This document shows, in pieces, positions 46,494 to 54,381 of a DNA stretch of 64,000 nucleotides (the stretch's first letter is position 1; every line of letters begins with the position of its first letter). The notes below the pieces were generated by a model. The model did not search any database, was not told the origin of the DNA, and saw only the letters and a list, made by a program, of their open reading frames with translations. The DNA comes from Methylobacterium sp. J-088 (GTDB lineage Bacteria > Pseudomonadota > Alphaproteobacteria > Rhizobiales > Beijerinckiaceae): assembly GCF_022829295.1 (NCBI RefSeq), contig NZ_JAKSYH010000209.1, positions 62,001 to 126,000 of the forward strand, written 5' to 3'. A program made the position numbers and the translations under genes.

Positions 46494-47204
46494 TCAGCGA
46501 GTGATCGGCGGGGGCGGTGCGGCGGGCTCGGGCTTGGCCTCGGTCACCGTGACGGGGCCACCCGCCACGATCGCCGCGTAGACCTCGATCCGATCGCGCA
46601 AGTTCCGCGGGGTGTCGGGATCGGCCACGATCTGATCGAACCAGCGGCCGGCCTCCTCGTAGTCGCCCTTCTTCAAGGCGGAGAGCCCCAGCATCTCGCG
46701 GGCGGTGTGGCGGAACGGCGTGCCGGCGGCCAGACCCTGAAGGTTGGCGAGTGCCGGATCCGGGTTCGGTCCGTCGAGGCGCAGCAGGGCCGCGCGCAGG
46801 CGGGCGAGGTCACGCAGACCGTCGCCGAGGCCGGTATCGTCGGCGAGCTTGTCGAACTCGGCCGCGCCGGCAGCCGCGTCGTGCTTGCCCGTCTCGGCCG
46901 CGGCACGGAAGCGGGCCAACAGCCGGTAGCCCGCCGGAGCCTGCGCCTCCAGGGCGTCAAACGCCTTGTCGGCCTCCGTGACCTTGCCCTCCTTGGCGAG
47001 GCGGTTGGCCTCATCGAACTGGATCGAGGCCGTCTCGGCAGCGGCGCGCTGCTGGGCCTGCCAGTAGCGCCAGCCCGCCACCCCCGCCACCAGGAGCACA
47101 GCGAGCGCGATGATCACGCCGCTGTAGCGCTTCCAAATCTGGAGGATCCGGTCGCGGCGGTAATCCTCGTTGACTTCGCGAAGGAACTCGTTGTTCTCGG
47201 CCAT
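46494..47204 (-). CDS. YfgM-like tetratricopeptide membrane protein
   Basis: A 236-residue single-pass membrane protein. A short cytosolic N-terminus (NEFLREVNEDYRRDRILQIW) precedes one helix at about 29-47. A periplasmic TPR-like domain follows (ANRLAKEGKVTEADKAFDAL, AREMLGLSALKKGDYEEAG), ending in a Pro-rich tail. The family member YfgM of E. coli associates with the SecYEG translocon and periplasmic chaperones. Position directly upstream of der, as in E. coli, supports the assignment. BamB is not between them here. Confidence 0.88.
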   Translation of the reverse strand: MAENNEFLREVNEDYRRDRILQIWKRYSGVIIALAVLLVAGVAGWRYWQAQQRAAAETASIQFDEANRLAKEGKVTEADKAFDALEAQAPAGYRLLARFRAAAETGKHDAAAGAAEFDKLADDTGLGDGLRDLARLRAALLRLDGPNPDPALANLQGLAAGTPFRHTAREMLGLSALKKGDYEEAGRWFDQIVADPDTPRNLRDRIEVYAAIVAGGPVTVTEAKPEPAAPPPPITR

Positions 47205-47333
47205 TCTATCCCGGGCCGCCGATGCCGGCGCCCCACCTTGTACCTCGATTGGGACCCGCGCCTAACACACGGGCGGCGGGTTGGCGACAGGTCCTGTCCC
47301 GAAGCCCGTCCGCGCCGCGCACGAAGATGTCCC

Positions 47334-47440
47334 GGTTTCGAAAGGTCGAGACCTTTCGCGGGTCCAGGGCGGAGCCCTGGGCAACTGAGCTTCAGGGCTC
47401 TGCCCTGAAAACCTGCCCGAGGGCGAGCCCCTGGGAATCC
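47334..47440. repeat. Dispersed palindromic repeat, copy 3
   Basis: Nearly identical to the copy at 33822 over the first 47 bases, then diverging. The head contains a perfect palindrome CGAAAGGTC-GA-GACCTTTCG at 47339-47358, followed by CGGGTCCAGGGCGGAGCCCTGG. It lies between two minus-strand genes. All three copies in the window are intergenic. Confidence 0.8.
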
Positions 47441-47452
47441 CAAGATCCTCGA

Positions 47453-48061
47453 TCAGGCCTGACCCGGCCAGACCGGCACGCCGATCACCGGGTAGTGCAG
47501 GTAGCGCGCGAAGACGAACCACGCCGCCGTGCCGATCACCACCGCCAGGATATCGTTGCGCCAGCCATGGGGCGCCACCGCGGGGCCGGCATGCTGAGCC
47601 ACGACCGCGCCGGGGGCCAGCGCCCGGCGCTTGGCGCTGATCCGCGCAGTCACCGCCCAGGCCAGGAAACCGCCGAACAGCAACATCGAGCCGAGATCGC
47701 CGTTGGCCAGCAGATGCGCCGTCGCCCAAATCTTCACGGCGAGCAGCATCGGGTGCTTGGCCTTGGCGCGGATATGGCCCGGCAGATAGGCGGCGGCGAG
47801 GCTGATGAAGGCCAGCAAGACCAGCGTCAGCGCGAGGTGGCGTGTCCAGACCGGCGGATCCCAGACCGGGATGTAGCCGGCGAGTCGGTAGTCGTGGAAG
47901 CCGACACCGATCAGCACCAGCCCCAGCAGCGACAGGGCGGTGTAGCCGAGCTTGTACCGGCCCTCGCCGATCTGGCCGACGATCGCGGCGCGGCGGGTGC
48001 GCGCCATCGAGAAGGCATGCGTGCCGAGGAACAGCACGAGCCCGAGGATCAGGAGAACCAT
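47453..48061 (-). CDS. NnrU family membrane protein
   Basis: A 202-residue integral membrane protein with about six helices. The start MVLLILGLVLFLGTHAFSM and the block LPGHIRAKAKHPMLLAVKIW are typical of the NnrU family, which also includes relatives of isoprenylcysteine and steroid-modifying membrane enzymes. NnrU was named for a link to nitric-oxide/nitrite metabolism in Rhodobacter, but the biochemical role is uncertain. ATG 48061 fits the family start, with GGAG upstream. No denitrification genes are near. It may share a promoter region with the divergent Asp-box gene. Confidence 0.88.
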   Translation of the reverse strand: MVLLILGLVLFLGTHAFSMARTRRAAIVGQIGEGRYKLGYTALSLLGLVLIGVGFHDYRLAGYIPVWDPPVWTRHLALTLVLLAFISLAAAYLPGHIRAKAKHPMLLAVKIWATAHLLANGDLGSMLLFGGFLAWAVTARISAKRRALAPGAVVAQHAGPAVAPHGWRNDILAVVIGTAAWFVFARYLHYPVIGVPVWPGQA

Positions 48062-48287
48062 GGGAGACTCTTGGACGGGCCAGTCGAGTGCAAGCACTCT
48101 GTAAGGGTTCTCAAGCGAATCTCAGCCTGTTTGTCCAGGCGCGGCCGGGACGCAGCCGGATCGTTGCCATGGGCTTGCTGCCGGATCGTGTCGCCGGAGG
48201 ATGGCGCGGGACTCTCCCGCCTTCCTTTGAGGACTTCAGGATCTCCGTATCGTGGGCGGCGATACGGTTGCAGAACAGAGTGCGGGT

Positions 48288-48327
48288 CCCCTCTCCCGTG
48301 CGGGAGAGGGACAGGGTGAGGGATAAG
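48288..48327. repeat. Inverted repeat pair near 48.3 kb, left copy
   Basis: CCCCTCTCCCGTGCGGGAGAGG followed by GACAGGGTGAGGGATAAG (written in two parts). It has an internal hairpin CTCTCCCGTGCGGGAGAG. The same sequence occurs inverted at 48388-48427, about 60 bases away, matching at roughly nine positions in ten. It resembles REP/BIME units. Confidence 0.85.
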
Positions 48328-49608
48328 GACGCTCCGGATGCGGCGCGCCATTCACGCGCGTCGACGGCGTGCTCGATCCTGAGACTTCTCATCCCTCACC
48401 CCAGCCCTCTCCCGCACGGGAGAGGGGGCGCGTCGCGTCTCAGGTCCGCGGCGATCACGCTGCTCTGCGCCGTCTTACCCCTCCCAGCCCTCGCCGCAGC
48501 CGATCCCCCGCTCTCGGCGCTGACCCTGGTCGGCCCGCCGTCGATCGTCTTCAAGGCGGGCCGCGATGCCTGCGATGGCACCGATGTCCCGGATGCCCCG
48601 GCCCGCGCCTTCCGCGATGCCATGGGCGCTGTGGCGCTCTTCGGATTGCATTACCGCAACCGGGCGCTACGCGGCCCAGACCTCGGCCACCTCAAGCTCG
48701 ACTGCACGGTGGTGCTGGATTCGGGCGAGAAATCCGATCCGGCAGCCTACGACGACCGTTCGTGGATCACCGCCACCTGGACCGAGGACGGCACCCGCGT
48801 GGCCGCGCTGCTGCACCACGAGTATCAGGCCAACGAACATCCCGGCCGCTGTCCGGCGGGGGAATACATGGCCTGCTGGTACAACACGATCACGGCCGCC
48901 GCCTCTGTAGACGGGGGACGCAGCTTCACGCGGAAGAGCCCGCCCGTTGTGGTGGCCGGCGCCCCGTTCCGGCAGGAGATCGATCAGGGCCGTCACCGCG
49001 GCTTCTTCAACCCGTCGAACATCGTCGCCGACGGACGCTGGCGCTATTTCATGGCCTCGACCACCGGCTGGACCCGTCCCGGCAGCGACCAGGAGGCGGG
49101 ACTCTGCCTGTTCCGCAGCGACGATCCCGCCGACCCGACCCGCTGGCGGGCCTGGACCGGCACTGGCTTCACCGCCGCCTTCCCGGATCCCTACGGAAGC
49201 CCCGCTCCGAAGCCCGCCACCTGCCGGCCGGTCGGTCCGTTCCCGGGGCCCGTCGGGGCCGTGGTCCGGCACCGCGGCTCGGGCGCCTGGATCGCGGTGT
49301 TCATGGCCAAGGCGGGGGAGGGGTTCGCGCGTTCCGGCTTCTACTGGACCAGCTCCCGCGACCTGATCGCCTGGGACCAGCCCCGCCTGCTCGTCGAGGG
49401 CGCGACCCTCTACGACGATCCCTGCACGGCGACCGCACCGCTGATCGCCTACCCGTCGCTTCTCGATCCGGACGCCAAGGGCCGCAACTTCGACGATGTC
49501 GGCGACACGGCGCTCCTGACCTATGCCAGCCTGCGGACGAAGGGCTGCAGCATCACCTCCGACCGGGACCTGCTGCGCCGCCCGGTGGCGATCCGGGTCT
49601 GGCCCTGA
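48316..49608 (+). CDS. Exported Asp-box (BNR-like) repeat protein of unknown function
   Basis: A protein of about 430 residues whose body has sialidase/beta-propeller-like features: SVDGGRSFT (an Asp box), YFMASTTGW, CLFRSDDPAD and YWTSSRDLIAW, with several Cys. The signal peptide core (SAAITLLCAVLPLPALAAA) is intact, but no ATG, GTG or TTG lies between it and the inverted repeat just upstream. The frame stays open through both repeat copies. GTG 48316, inside the left copy, has GGAGAGG six bases upstream, so the repeat may supply the start. ATG 48169 is another option. Either the true start was destroyed by repeat insertion or a long leader precedes the signal. The substrate is unknown. Confidence 0.6.
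   Translation: MRDKDAPDAARHSRASTACSILRLLIPHPSPLPHGRGGASRLRSAAITLLCAVLPLPALAAADPPLSALTLVGPPSIVFKAGRDACDGTDVPDAPARAFRDAMGAVALFGLHYRNRALRGPDLGHLKLDCTVVLDSGEKSDPAAYDDRSWITATWTEDGTRVAALLHHEYQANEHPGRCPAGEYMACWYNTITAAASVDGGRSFTRKSPPVVVAGAPFRQEIDQGRHRGFFNPSNIVADGRWRYFMASTTGWTRPGSDQEAGLCLFRSDDPADPTRWRAWTGTGFTAAFPDPYGSPAPKPATCRPVGPFPGPVGAVVRHRGSGAWIAVFMAKAGEGFARSGFYWTSSRDLIAWDQPRLLVEGATLYDDPCTATAPLIAYPSLLDPDAKGRNFDDVGDTALLTYASLRTKGCSITSDRDLLRRPVAIRVWP
48388..48427. repeat. Inverted repeat pair near 48.3 kb, right copy
   Basis: CTCATCCCTCACCCCAGCC followed by CTCTCCCGCACGGGAGAGGG. It is the reverse complement of the copy at 48288 and abuts the signal-peptide codons of the Asp-box gene. When translated it gives the PHPSPLPHGRG string that is a common sign of such repeats inside reading frames. 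Confidence 0.85.
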
Positions 49609-49667
49609 CAGACAGCGACCGTCTCGGAAGCCCAGGCCGCGATCGCCGAGGGCTACCGGACGCGGCT

Positions 49668-49829
49668 CTACTGACCGATCCGCTGGCAGAGCACGGCGCC
49701 CAACGTCACGCTCAGCGTCAGGGCGGTGGCCGAGAGCATGACCGTGGTGGCGCGGGCATAGGCGCGGCCCGCGTGGATCAGCAGGCAACCGCAGGCGAAA
49801 ATCGCCAAGGGCTGGAGCAGGTGCGACAC
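49668..49829 (-). CDS. Small membrane protein
   Basis: A 53-residue hydrophobic protein, below usual annotation size. GTG 49829 is preceded by a near-perfect ribosome site (GAGGAGG, spacing six). Two membrane helices are likely: LLQPLAIFACGCLLIHAG and VMLSATALTLSVTLGAVL, joined by a short basic turn (RAYARA). It is the only frame with coding signs here on this strand. No family is recognised. It is convergent with the Asp-box gene, with 59 bases between the stops, and divergent from the pentad-repeat gene. Confidence 0.6.
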   Translation of the reverse strand: MSHLLQPLAIFACGCLLIHAGRAYARATTVMLSATALTLSVTLGAVLCQRIGQ

Positions 49830-49953
49830 GGGCGGCCTCCTCTCGAGCCGGGCGGGTGCGCGGTCGAAGAGGCTCCAGCCTCGGCCGGACGGCGTGAAAA
49901 CCAGGTTAACGTCGGCTATACGAACTCTCCAACCAGCCGTGAAAGGGGCTCGT

Positions 49954-50280
49954 ATGAGCGCATCGAGGATGCCCCGGGAGACGCGTGAACGGACGCGGGT
50001 GCGCGGGGTCGCGCCGCCCGCCCGGGATGCGGCTCTGCTCGGGTCCGGCGCCGTCGGGGCCGGGGCGGTCGGGGCCGGGGCGGTCGGCGCCTCGGCGCTG
50101 GGCGCGCTGGCGCTCGGAGCCGCTGCCTTCGGGGCGGTGGCGATCGGGGCCTTCGCGATCGGCCGCCTCTCGGTCGGCCGCGCCCGCGTGGGGGCGCTTG
50201 CGGTCGGATCGCTGGAGATCGACACTTTGACGGTCCGGTCGCTGCGCCTGCCCGACCGGGATCGTGGGGGAGAGCCCTGA
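49954..50280 (+). CDS. Gly/Ala pentad-repeat protein, possible beta-solenoid
   Basis: A 108-residue protein. After a basic N-terminus (about 1-30) it consists of at least 12 consecutive five-residue units of the form xAxGA: GAVGA, GAVGA, SALGA, LALGA, AAFGA, VAIGA, FAIGR, LSVGR, ARVGA, LAVGS, LEIDT, LTVRS. The strict period of five with alternating small and aliphatic residues suggests a right-handed quadrilateral beta-helix like the pentapeptide-repeat fold, but with Gly/Ala in place of the usual A(D/N)Lxx. AAAGGGG precedes ATG 49954. Its stop overlaps the next start (ATGA). The function is unknown. Confidence 0.65.
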   Translation: MSASRMPRETRERTRVRGVAPPARDAALLGSGAVGAGAVGAGAVGASALGALALGAAAFGAVAIGAFAIGRLSVGRARVGALAVGSLEIDTLTVRSLRLPDRDRGGEP

Positions 50281-50540
50281 TGATTGATGCGAAGCCTCCT
50301 TTCCGCCCCTCGGACGCCGTGGATGTCCTCGGCGAGACGGAGGGCGATTTCGTCCTGCCGCTCTGCCTGCCGCAGCCCAACCTGCTGATCGGCGAGGAGC
50401 TCGCCATGGTCGTGCTCGATACGATCCACGGCCAGCGGATCGGCCTGCCCCTCAGTCCGCAGGGCGCGGCGGATCTGCACGCGGTTCTGGGCGAAGCCAT
50501 CCGCCTGCTTCAGGCGCGGGACGGCGGCCCGGTTCAGTAG
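50280..50540 (+). CDS. Hypothetical protein coupled to the pentad-repeat gene
   Basis: An 86-residue soluble acidic protein that begins in the stop codon of the pentad-repeat gene (ATGA), so the two are translationally coupled. The middle has the pattern VLPLCLPQPNLLIGEELAMV and GLPLSPQGAADLHAVLGEAI, suggesting a small alpha/beta fold. One Cys is present and there is no membrane segment. I recognise no family. It ends 28 bases before the convergent SRAP gene. Confidence 0.65.
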   Translation: MIDAKPPFRPSDAVDVLGETEGDFVLPLCLPQPNLLIGEELAMVVLDTIHGQRIGLPLSPQGAADLHAVLGEAIRLLQARDGGPVQ

Positions 50541-50567
50541 CCACGATCGGGCCGGGCTTTCCGCGGT

Positions 50568-51239
50568 TCAGGTCCCGTCCGCATCCGGTTCGGGCCCGTC
50601 CGCGCGCGGTCCGCGCGCCACCTCCCGCAGTGCCGAATCGGGCAGCGGGCGCTGGAGGCGCAGCGCCTCCGCGGTCGGTGCTTCGAGCCAGGTCGCCCAT
50701 TCCTCGGGACTGGTCAGAAGGACCGGCATCGCCTTCGGGTGGACCGGTCCGACGATTCCATTGGCCTCGGTGGTCAGGAAGGCGAACAGCGTGTGCTCGG
50801 CCTCCGCGCGGTCCGGGTTTTCGCGCTTCGTCCCGCGGATGCCGGTCCAGGGGCGCCAGATCCCCGCGAAGGCGAAGAGCGGCCTGTCCTCCGCCAGGGC
50901 GAACCAGACCGGTGTCTTGCGCGGCTTGGTGTTGGCGTATTCGCTGAAGGCGGTGGCCGGCACGAGGCAGCGATGGGCCGGCCCGAGCCAGGGTCGCCAG
51001 TGCGGGCTCGCGACGTTGCGCACGTTGGTGATCGGCTGCTCGCCGAACGCCTTCGGGCCCGGCATGCCCCAGCGCAGTAGCGCGAGCTCCCGGCTGTCCG
51101 CGCCGTTGCGCACCACCGGGGCCATCTGGTCGGGGAAGATCGCCGGCAGGAGCGGCAGGTTGCCGGTGCGGTCGTCCGCGATCCCGAAGGCGCGGCGCAG
51201 GTCCGCCTGGCCGGTGCGCAGGCTGTAGAGGTTGCACAT
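50568..51239 (-). CDS. SOS response-associated peptidase (SRAP/HMCES family)
   Basis: A 223-residue member of the YedK/HMCES family, which shields abasic sites in single-stranded DNA by forming a thiazolidine DNA-protein cross-link through Cys2. Cys2 is present right after Met1 (MCNLYSLRTG). The conserved ITNVRNVASPHW, the acidic ATAFSEY with its Glu and the His of GPVHPKAMPVLL complete the active site. The C-terminal 20 residues are polar and variable. It stands alone on the minus strand. An SOS box upstream was not seen. Confidence 0.93.
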   Translation of the reverse strand: MCNLYSLRTGQADLRRAFGIADDRTGNLPLLPAIFPDQMAPVVRNGADSRELALLRWGMPGPKAFGEQPITNVRNVASPHWRPWLGPAHRCLVPATAFSEYANTKPRKTPVWFALAEDRPLFAFAGIWRPWTGIRGTKRENPDRAEAEHTLFAFLTTEANGIVGPVHPKAMPVLLTSPEEWATWLEAPTAEALRLQRPLPDSALREVARGPRADGPEPDADGT

Positions 51240-51334
51240 CGCCCGTCCCGCCCATCCCCGGTCCTGCCTTCGGGACCCCGCGCCTTCTCGGCGCGGGGCG
51301 CGGGACCGTCAACACCGGCGGTTGTGCGGCCGGA

Positions 51335-52438
51335 TCAAGCGAGACTCTGGGCGGCGGTCCGCAACGTCTGTGTGGCTCGGTCCGCCTCGCTGGCCGATTG
51401 GGCGATCCTGCCGAGGCCCTGGGTGATCGCGCCGACGCCCTGCGAGGCCGTCTGCAAGTTCGCCGACATCTCACGCGTCACCGCGGATTGCTCCTCGACG
51501 GTTGTGGAGATCGCGCCTGCAACCTCGTTCAGCCGCACGATCGTCGCCTGGATCGCCCCGACCGCCTCCCGGGTGGCCTCCTGCGTTCCGGAAATCTGCG
51601 ATCCGATCTGCTCGGTCGCCCGGGACGTCTAATTGCCCAGCTCCTTGACCTCGGCAGCGACCGCCGCGAAACCGCGCCCCGCCGCGCCGGCGCGCGCCGC
51701 TTCGATCGTGGCATTGAGGGCCAAGACATTGGTCGGCGCCGCGATGCTCTGGATCAGCGCCATGACCTCGCCAATCGGCGCGGCCGCCTCGCTGAGGCCG
51801 GCGATGCCCGTCAGCGTGGACTTCGCCTGTTCGACGGCCTGCCCAGAAATTTCCGAGGCCTGCAACACCTGGCCGCTGATCTCGGCGGCCGACGCGGCAA
51901 GCTGCTCGGCGCCCGAGGCCACCGCCTGGATCTCGCCGGAGACCCGCGTCGAGGATTCCGCTGCCTGCCCAGCTCGGTGCGAGACGTTCGGCGCGGCGTC
52001 CGCGATGGCGTTCAGGTCGCCGACGATCGCGCCTTGTATCTTCGCCCGGCGCGCGCGGTCTCGCACCAGCGCGGTGATGTCGGTCGCGAATTTGACGATC
52101 TTGAGCAGCCACCCTTCGCGGTCGAAGGCCGGGTTGTACGAGGTCCGGATATGGACGATGTGGCCGTCCTTGCCGATGCGTTTGAATTCGCCGGCCTGGA
52201 ACGCACCGCTCCGCAGTGCCGCCCAGAATTCCCGATAGGCCGTGCTGGCGCGACGGGCCGGATCGACGAGGGAGGCATGCGGCTTGCCGCGGATTTCGTC
52301 GCGCTGATATCCGAGCGCGCCGAAGAAATTCTTGTTGGCCGTCAGGATCTTGCCGTCGAGATTGAACTCGATGACGGCTTGGGAGCGATCCAAAGCCGCA
52401 AGTTTGGATGTGAGGCTTCGATCGAACACAAAGGCCAT
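51335..52438 (-). pseudogene. Soluble PAS-containing methyl-accepting chemotaxis protein with amber codon
   Basis: Encodes a cytosolic chemoreceptor without membrane helices: a PAS domain (about residues 15-120; AVIEFNLDGKILTANKNFFG, GEFKRIGKDGHIVHI) and an MCP signalling domain. In the middle of that domain an in-frame TAG (51631-51629) replaces the Gln expected between GN and TSRATEQIGSQ. Beyond it the frame continues intact to 51335. The hairpin tip is also damaged: SIAAPTNVLALNATIEAARA has Pro (codon 51736-51734) where nearly all receptors have Gln. Two hits at key positions suggest relaxed selection. A truncated PAS protein of about 269 residues could still be made. Confidence 0.85.
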
Positions 52439-52954
52439 TTGAATTGATCCCCCCTTCGATGGTGCCGACTCTTTCGACAAGAGCGTCGGATCGGCTCAGG
52501 CCGAAAGACCGTACTTTCGAAGCAGGGAATGCAGCCTCACCCTCTGTTGAGTAATCCAATAAGGCTTAAGAATTAAGACCGAAGATATTTTTACTGAGCT
52601 ACGTACACGAATATCTAAATTTTATATTTTAAAAGACCAATCCTCGATGGGACTTGAACGGTTATAAGTCTTCAGGAGCGTGTTTGCTCTTCCTGAGTCG
52701 CTTCTTATTCTGGACTAGTACACGTTATGAGCGGACGATCAGCAGGTATGCGGGGGGGCGCCTCTGATCCCCGCTCTTCTGTCGATTCTAGTTCGATCAC
52801 GAGCTGCGTCGAAGGGCGGCCGCATGAGTATTTTGCCCGTGAAGCTGCCAATCCGGAGGCTACGGAATTCCGTTGGGGATGGCGTGGTCCGAGCAGTTCA
52901 TCGCCGCTCGGACCATGCCGTGATTCGTGTCCGACCAAGGCCGATCCCATCCTC
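52439..52954. other. Intergenic region with an AT-rich island
   Basis: About 515 bases without a supported gene. Bases 52560-52700 are far richer in A+T than the rest of the window (for example ATATTTTTACTGAG and AATTTTATATTTTAAAAG). They probably contain the promoter of the broken chemoreceptor or old inserted DNA. The stretch from 52727 to 52950 is open in several frames but has no ribosome site or known motif. Confidence 0.4.
52881..52919 (-). terminator. Strong hairpin after the alcohol dehydrogenase gene
   Basis: GGCGTGGTCCGAGC and GCTCGGACCATGCC form a 14-bp stem with one mismatch around an 11-base loop, 36 bases past the dehydrogenase stop. There is no clear T run, so it may be a terminator or processing hairpin. 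Confidence 0.45.
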
Positions 52955-54127
52955 TCAGAGGTGGAACACCACCTTCACACAGCCATCCTTCTTGTCGCGG
53001 AAGGTCTTGTAGAGGTCCGGACCCTCTTCAAGGTCGTGCGACCGGTGCGTGATCAGGCCGGTCATGTCGATCTTGCCCTCTTGGATCAGCTTGGTCAGCG
53101 TCTCGAGGTAGCGCTTCACGTGAGTCTGGCCGCTCTTCAGGGTCAGGCCCTTCTGGACGATCGAGCCCATGTTGATCGGCAACGGACCGCCATAGACACC
53201 CGGCACCGAGACGATTCCGCAGGGCCGCACCGCCTTGATCGCTTCAGCCAGCGCATAGGGCCGCTCGGTCGCGGTGAGCTTCTCCTGCACAGCCGAGAGC
53301 ACGCCGGTGATGCCGCCGTGGCCGGCGCTCGCCTCCATGCCAACACAGTCGATCACCGCGTCCGCACCCTGACCCTTGGTGATCTCCTTGATCCGCTCGA
53401 AGACGTCCTCGTTCATGAAGTCGATGATGTCGGTGGCCCCCGCCTTCCTGGCCAGCGCGATGCGCTCGGGCACGGTCTCGATCACGATGATGCGCTCGGC
53501 GCCCATGATCTTGGCCGATTGGATCGTGAAGATGCCGACCGGGCCGGCGCCCCAGATCGCGATGGTCTCGCCGCCCTGGATCTCGCAATGCTCGGCGGCC
53601 TGCCAACCGGTCGGCAGGATGTCGGTGAGGAACAGGACCTGCTCGTCATCCATGCCCTCCGGGACCTTCATCGGGGCCACGTCGGCCATCGGCACGCGGA
53701 CGTACTCGGCTTGGCCGCCCGCGTAGCCGCCAGTGAGGTGCGAATAGCCGAACAGGCCGGCCGTGGTGTAGCCAAACTGCGCCGCCGCCATCTCGGCGTT
53801 GCGGTTTGAGCGCTCACACACCGAGTAGTTGCCGAGTTTGCACTGCCGGCAGGCACCGCAATTGATGTTGAAGGGTACGATGATCCGATCGCCCTTCTTG
53901 AACTTCGTGAAGCCCTGACCGACCTCAACAACTTCGCCCATGAACTCGTGGCCGAGCACGTCGCCGCTTTCCATGGTGGGCATCAGCCCGTCCATCAGGT
54001 GAAGATCCGAGCCGCAGATCGCGCAGCTCGTCACCTTGATGATTACGTCGCGCGAATCCTCGATCTTCGGGTCGGGGACCGTGTCGCAACGGATGTCGTT
54101 TCGGCCGTGCCAGCACAGTGCCTTCAT
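52955..54127 (-). CDS. Zinc-dependent alcohol/formaldehyde dehydrogenase family protein
   Basis: A 390-residue medium-chain dehydrogenase. The catalytic zinc ligands are Cys in AICGSDLH and the GHEFMGEVVEVG His-Glu pair. The structural zinc is held by four Cys in CGACRQCKLGNYSVC. The NAD site is IWGAGPVGIFTIQSA. The long C-terminal part (ITHRSHDLEEGPDLYKTF) matches the large FdhA-like/threonine-dehydrogenase-like group often annotated as glutathione-dependent formaldehyde dehydrogenase. ATG 54127, with GGAGA upstream, fits the family start. The actual alcohol or aldehyde is not shown by the sequence. It is divergent from the OYE-family gene by about 254 bases. Confidence 0.9.
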   Translation of the reverse strand: MKALCWHGRNDIRCDTVPDPKIEDSRDVIIKVTSCAICGSDLHLMDGLMPTMESGDVLGHEFMGEVVEVGQGFTKFKKGDRIIVPFNINCGACRQCKLGNYSVCERSNRNAEMAAAQFGYTTAGLFGYSHLTGGYAGGQAEYVRVPMADVAPMKVPEGMDDEQVLFLTDILPTGWQAAEHCEIQGGETIAIWGAGPVGIFTIQSAKIMGAERIIVIETVPERIALARKAGATDIIDFMNEDVFERIKEITKGQGADAVIDCVGMEASAGHGGITGVLSAVQEKLTATERPYALAEAIKAVRPCGIVSVPGVYGGPLPINMGSIVQKGLTLKSGQTHVKRYLETLTKLIQEGKIDMTGLITHRSHDLEEGPDLYKTFRDKKDGCVKVVFHL

Positions 54128-54381
54128 GACGCGGGTCTCCAGATGTCGGTGGGGTGAGGCCGAGTGCGGCCGTCTCCCCGGGTAAGCCCTGCGCGGTACG
54201 GCCAAGTTCCTGGCCGCTGACGTCGCGTCGAAGGAACCGGCGCTTGGATCTGCGTGGAACCTCGACCCTGCCGTCGCGGGTTGTCGGCTTGGCGGAGCGC
54301 GTCGATTGCGCTTCTGACCGTGACACGCGCACCCGACGCCCGGCGCATGCCGCCCATCGTTCAGAGCTTTTGCGAGCCCCC

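Noticed and set aside
52705..52950. A possible 81-residue gene in the gap beside the alcohol dehydrogenase
   Set aside because: No ribosome site, no motif, and it covers the strong hairpin at 52881-52919, which argues for non-coding DNA.
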